From NCBI GenBank assembly GCA_008360975.2, contig VLJF02000035.1:1815155-1879154 (forward strand): a DNA stretch of 64,000 nt. The letters are read 5' to 3'. A model generated the notes under the pieces. The model ran no database searches. It had not been told where the DNA came from and saw only the letters and a program-made list of their open reading frames with translations. This stretch comes from Lichenostomus cassidix. Taxonomy: Eukaryota; Chordata; Aves; Passeriformes; Meliphagidae. Of the stretch, positions 59,401 to 64,000 are shown one piece after another. Every line of letters starts with the position of its first letter. Position 1 is the first letter of the stretch. The translations under genes and the position numbers were made by a program.

Positions 59401-60880
59401 TTACTTTTTTCCCCATTTTTGGAGTTCCTTTGCTAGAGAATTTTCCTAAGGTTCAGTGCATCATTTTTACACGCTTTCCCTCAACTGTATTAGCACAAAT
59501 TACCATTCTCTCAAATCTTACTGGGTCTTTTAATCACTTTTTGAAAAGACCGTTTATGATTCTTGAAAACCAAAACACATAATGGGGGATACTGCAACAC
59601 TAGCATACAGCTGTTTCTCACCGCTATGTCCATTTTGCTCATCTCTTTCTACAGCATTTCCTAGGGGCTTCTACTGTGTATCGCTGGGGTTTTTTCCCTT
59701 GTTTCATGGCTGCATTCAGTTCTGTGTGCATGTGTTACCCCCTGCTGTGCTTTTGCAGGGATCACTTCTGCAGTCTTGGCTTTAGTTTTCCACCTCTACA
59801 CTACTGCCACGTGTTTACTAGTGTCCCCCAATCTGCAGAAAAAAATGGAAAAACTCTCCAACAACATTTTGATGTTACACACTCAAGGTGTGACTTTATT
59901 TTGTGCCCAGCACGTACCACAGCAATCATCTCATCCCCCCATAGCCCGGGTGTGCAGAGACAATCATTCCAGACTACAGAGCTTTTACTCCATTTCTCAG
60001 ACAGTGCATGCAGTAAAAGCCAATAGGAAAGCATTGGCTCAGTGTTCATTAGTCCAAAGTGGAGCAAACTCCCCATATTTGATCTCTCGTTGGACTCCAA
60101 TGTCCTTGTGTGCCACGCTCATGACATTGTTCACTTGTTTTTAGCAGTCATTTTTCTGGGCCTGGATGTCTTCAGCCCTGCTGCAGGTGCTCTGGCCTAG
60201 GTGCTTGTGATATCCATCATGTGTTCTGGAGAACTACATGTTCCTGCTGGATGTTCTGTTCAAAGTGCTTCTCTTTGTGCTTATCTTTGGGGGTCAATCC
60301 CAATCTCTTGGTATGCTGAATTCACCAGACGTCATCTGGCACAACCTTGCCCTGGAAGAAATCAAAAATTCCTTTTCCCAGGGGAAACCCAAATCAAACC
60401 TTTGACTCCAGTGACACAATATTTTTAAGCTGATACATTTTCCAACAGTAGCAGTCAGTCCCAACAATTTTCCTTCAGTAGCCTTTCATGTCATTTTGTT
60501 TTCTACACCTTTTGGAACAGAACAGATGCCATCTTTCTCTTCTCTTCAACACAATATCCTCGCCGGGATAGGCAACTCTAGCAGCAGCGAAACCCCACCA
60601 TCTGGAAGAGAATGACACACGTGTCAGTCATTTCTGCACGGCTATGCACACGTGCTAGTCCGAGCGCCTGATGCCATCTCCTCCTGGGCCTCCTACCCAC
60701 CAGCCGCCTGTTGAAGTTGTGACACAGCGGAGGGCTTCAGGCCTGCTCAGCCACAGGAGCACATCAAAGTTTCACAGTATTCTACCAATTCTCAATCAGG
60801 TGCACTATCTCTGACCCCACCCATGTCATCCCACTGCAACTACCCAGTCTAATACCTTCTAATTCATCTGCAGGGCTTCT
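59401..60880. other. Unrecognised AT-richer sequence
   Basis: No exon, RNA or repeat family recognised. Composition changes sharply at about 59400. Confidence 0.3.
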
Positions 60881-60889
60881 TCACACTTG

Positions 60890-62623
60890 CCTGCAGCAAA
60901 GGCTGTCCAACAGTGCATGCACTCCATACTCTGCAGAGTTGCAATTCCCCTCCAGGGATGGTCATCACACCCTCTGCATTCTTCTTCACCCAAACCTTCC
61001 TATCTCACTCCATCTACAAGTTTCTCTGAAGACACATACTTTGTATTGACATTCAGCCAGCTGCTGATTATGTCCAGGCAAAGTTATTATGAAGTCATGT
61101 CACCTTCTGCAAGAGGTGTGTACGCACAGAGGCAAAGCCCGCGGCTGCAGTCCAAGTTGTCTGAGCGTCAGCACGCAGCAGGCCGAGAGGATACGCTTGC
61201 AGGAAGCAGGTTTGTACCCACCGTCCCCCTGCTCAGGGGGGAACGGGAGGCCTTTGCCCACATGCCGTCATCTCTGCTTGCAGGCCATAAACATCTACCC
61301 TCCGTGGCCCACCTGTGCAAACCTTAATCCACTCCCACATGCCATAACCATGCCATTTGCATGTCACAGTTACCTTACAGGGTCTTTCAATGCCTTCTAC
61401 ATGCTCTGCAGTGGTAGGCCTTGCACTGCAGCATGGCATATATATCCACACAGCTGCAGCGTGCTGTAAGATGCTGATGCTGCTTTGCCAGGGGGACAGG
61501 CCTGGCCATCGGCCCATGACTTTGGGCTATATTAAGCCACCTCAGGATGCCCCCGGGACCTATGGACCGCTCCTATTGCAGAGTCCCTGTTCGTTCCTGT
61601 GGCCCTACCTGTCCCTCCTCTCCTCTTTTTCCCTTCCTCTCCGCCCTTGTGTCTTTCAAACCTAAGGCCACATGCTAGTGACAGGACACACCCTGCGAGG
61701 GTCTCCTTTGCACATCCATTCCTTCCGAAGTGTTATAGAGAACGTCAGAAGTTCCACCGGAAACACTACCTTGACACGAGAGGGTGCTGTAGGAGTGGAC
61801 TTCTGTCACTTCCAGTCTGCTGTCTTGCATTTGAAAGCCATTGCCTTTGTAGCAGCCTTTCTGCTCACAACTGCACTTCTTTCCAACACCTTTGTCCCAT
61901 GTCTTACACATGGCACTGACAAGTCACAGGTCTCACAATTATTGCAGCGAGCCTGTAAACACGACCTGCCCAACTCTCCCTATGTGCACCCACTATCTCT
62001 TTGCACTTTTCCCTCTCTCTCTCCAAACTATGCCTGAACAGCTGCCCAGATTCCAACCGCTCCTTGCTCGCTTCTCAGCAATACATGCCTCCTGCTATGG
62101 CAACTGCAACACTTTTGAACCATGACACATACCTTCTCCTACCAGCATACTTAGGACAGCCAGAGTTGCAGCTCCCCCAGGACCGATTCCTTGCCATTTC
62201 TGCCTTGCCAATCACACCGAGTGGCAGCCCATGGAGTTCCACACGGATGCAGTGTCCTTGCAATACAGGCAACCCTGTGAAACACACAAAGACTGTTGCT
62301 GCAGCCTGTACATCCCTGCATGTTCCTTGTCACCGAGACACTTCAAGGCACATTCTTTCCTCCAGCTTTTCTAAGCCTCTTCTACAATCCATAACCTCCT
62401 CAGTGCCTCCTTCTATGCCCATTCACCTACTTCATCCTTGTCACCAACCCACTCCCAGGCTGTCTTGTTCCATAGTCCTCCACCTTCCCGACCCAAACCT
62501 CCACGTACAATTCTATTTCAGGTTGGGTTATCATGTACTCATCATTCTTCACCAAAACATTCATATACACTTGTATCCACCAGTCTCCCTCAAGACAGCT
62601 ACTTTGCACTGCCTGACTGACTG
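60890..62623 (+). repeat. Large tandem unit, copy 1
   Basis: Matches the sequence from about 62500 onward, with offset 1563 bp before the tetranucleotide tract and 1717-1758 bp after it. Shared words include GTACCCAC(C/T)GTCCCCC, GGACAGGCCTGGCCATCG, GACCTATGGACCGCTC and AATCACACCGAGTGGCAGCC. No family was recognised and no intact frame is conserved between copies. Confidence 0.8.
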
Positions 62624-62671
62624 AAAGTCAGCCAGCCAGCCAGCCAGCCAGCCACCCAGCCAGCCAGCCAC

Positions 62672-62705
<34 letters not shown>

Positions 62706-62796
62706 GTCTACCTAGCTACCTACCTAGCTACCTACCTAGCTACCTACCTAGCTACCTACCTACCTACATACCTACCTACCTACCTACCTACCTAGC
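62624..62796 (+). repeat. Tetranucleotide microsatellite (CAGC)n then (CTAC)n
   Basis: CAGC repeats with CACC interruptions, then CTAC/CTAG repeats. Copy 1 of the tandem unit has only CAGCCAGCTG at the corresponding place (about 61053), so the tract expanded in copy 2. Confidence 0.9.
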
Positions 62797-64000
62797 TGAT
62801 CACATCCAGGGGAAATTATTCCTCATTCATGTCACTTTCTGGAAGATGTCAAAGCCTGCAGCTGCACTCCAAATGCTCCAAGCTTCAGCATGCACCTAGC
62901 AAAGAGGATATGCTTGCAGGAAGTAGGTTAGTACCCACTGTCCCCCAGCTCAGGGGGGAACAGGAGGCCTTTGCCTACATGCTGTCATGTCTGCTGCCAG
63001 GCCATAAATATCTACCCTCCTTGGCCCACCCGTGCAAATCCCCATGCAGTCCCACATGCCATAACCATACCATTTGCATGTCACAGTTACCTTACAGGGT
63101 GTTTCAATGCATTCCACATGCTGTGTAGTGCTAGGCCTTGCACTGCAGCAATGCATGTATATCCACACATCTGGAGCCTGCGGCAAGACGCTGCCCCTGC
63201 TTTGCCAGGGGGACAGGCCTGGCCATCGACCCATGACTTCAGGGTACATTAACCCACCTCGGGATGGCCCCGGGACCTATGGACCGCTCACATTGCTTTG
63301 TCCCTGTTTGTTCCTGTGGCCCGACCTGTCCCTCCTCTCTTCTTTTTCTCTTCCTCTCTGTCCTTGTGTCTTTCAAACCTAAGACCAGATGCCAGTGACA
63401 GGACACACCGTGCGAGGGTCTCCTTTGCACATCCATTCCTTCCCAGGTATTTCTAGAGAACGTCCCAAGTTCCATCCTAAACACTACCTCGACACGAGAG
63501 GGCGCTGTAGGAGTGGATTTCCATCACTTTTGGGCCTGCCGTGCTGCATTTCAAAGCCCTTGCCTTCGTAGCACCCTTTCTGCTCAGAACTGCAATTCTT
63601 TGCAACTTAGACCTCCTAGACATGTCTTACTGTGTCTTACACATGCCACTTAGACCTCACAGGTCTCACAATTACCGCAGTGAGCCTGTAAACACGACCT
63701 GTACAACTCTGCCTATGTGCATACAGTATCCCTCCCCCTATGTCCACACAGTATGTCTTTGTACTTTTCTCTTTCACTCTCCAATCTATGCCTGAACATG
63801 TAGCAAAATTCAACTGCTCTATGCTTGCTACTCAGGAATACATGCCTCCTGCTCTGGCAAGTGCAACACTTTTGAAACGTGATACATACCTTCTCATATC
63901 AGCATACTTAGGACAGCCAGAGCTACATGCTCCCCGAGGACAGATTCTTTGCCATTTCTGCCTTGACAATCACACCGAGTGGCAGCCCATGGAGCTCCAC
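62797..64000 (+). repeat. Large tandem unit, copy 2, runs off the window
   Basis: Follows copy 1 in order and orientation through to base 64000, where it still matches copy 1 at about 62240. More units may lie beyond. Confidence 0.8.

Overview
The window looks like a piece of a bird microchromosome. The left 27 kb is a very GC-rich, gene-dense block with short minisatellite-filled introns. Its genes are orthologues of a human chr19q13.2 neighbourhood: LRFN1, SYCN, PAK4, MRPS12, SARS2, NFKBIB and SIRT2. The right 37 kb is almost entirely tandem repeats and unrecognised sequence. Species cannot be fixed from sequence alone. The bird call rests on gene order, compact introns, base composition and protein similarity recalled from the vertebrate families, not on a search.

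Gene block, left to right: LRFN1 (+, 5' end outside the window), SYCN (+), PAK4 (-), MRPS12 (+), SARS2 (+), NFKBIB (-) and SIRT2 (+). I rebuilt every exon by hand. In each of the six genes whose start lies in the window, and in the part of LRFN1 present, splice phases agree and total CDS length is divisible by three: PAK4 601 aa, SARS2 526 aa, NFKBIB 317 aa, SIRT2 439 aa, MRPS12 143 aa, SYCN 135 aa, LRFN1 592 aa in window. NFKBIB and SIRT2 are head to head with 201 bp between start codons. SARS2 and NFKBIB converge, with poly(A) signals about 160 bp apart. Compared with the human order as I know it, MRPS12 is inverted: it is head to head with PAK4 instead of SARS2. NCCRP1 and the interferon-lambda genes are not present between PAK4 and LRFN1.

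From about 27 to 32 kb there is a CpG-rich zone with three U2 snRNA-related sequences on the minus strand: two of full length (187-188 nt) and one 3' fragment. Each has a 3'-box-like element about 21 nt downstream. Between the two full-length copies lies a 57-bp minisatellite of roughly 17 units. Its unit combines a degenerate octamer with a GC box, the layout of an snRNA distal enhancer. A 12-bp G-rich minisatellite follows. This U2-like cluster with its octamer/GC-box array is the most unusual feature of the window.

From 32 to 39 kb is AT-richer sequence without recognised genes, holding an old dispersed duplication. From 39 to 41.6 kb is a CpG-rich array of 47-bp units carrying YY1-like and NRF1-like motifs, itself duplicated as an 898-bp higher-order unit. 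From 42.5 to 57.6 kb is a 15-kb satellite of alternating pyrimidine-purine (TATACACA/TGTATA) sequence, interrupted once by a 406-bp solo LTR. From 57.6 to 64 kb come unique-looking sequence, a tRNA-like element, and a tandem duplication of a roughly 1.6-kb unit that runs off the window. Long reading frames in the repeat half are by-products of the repeats.
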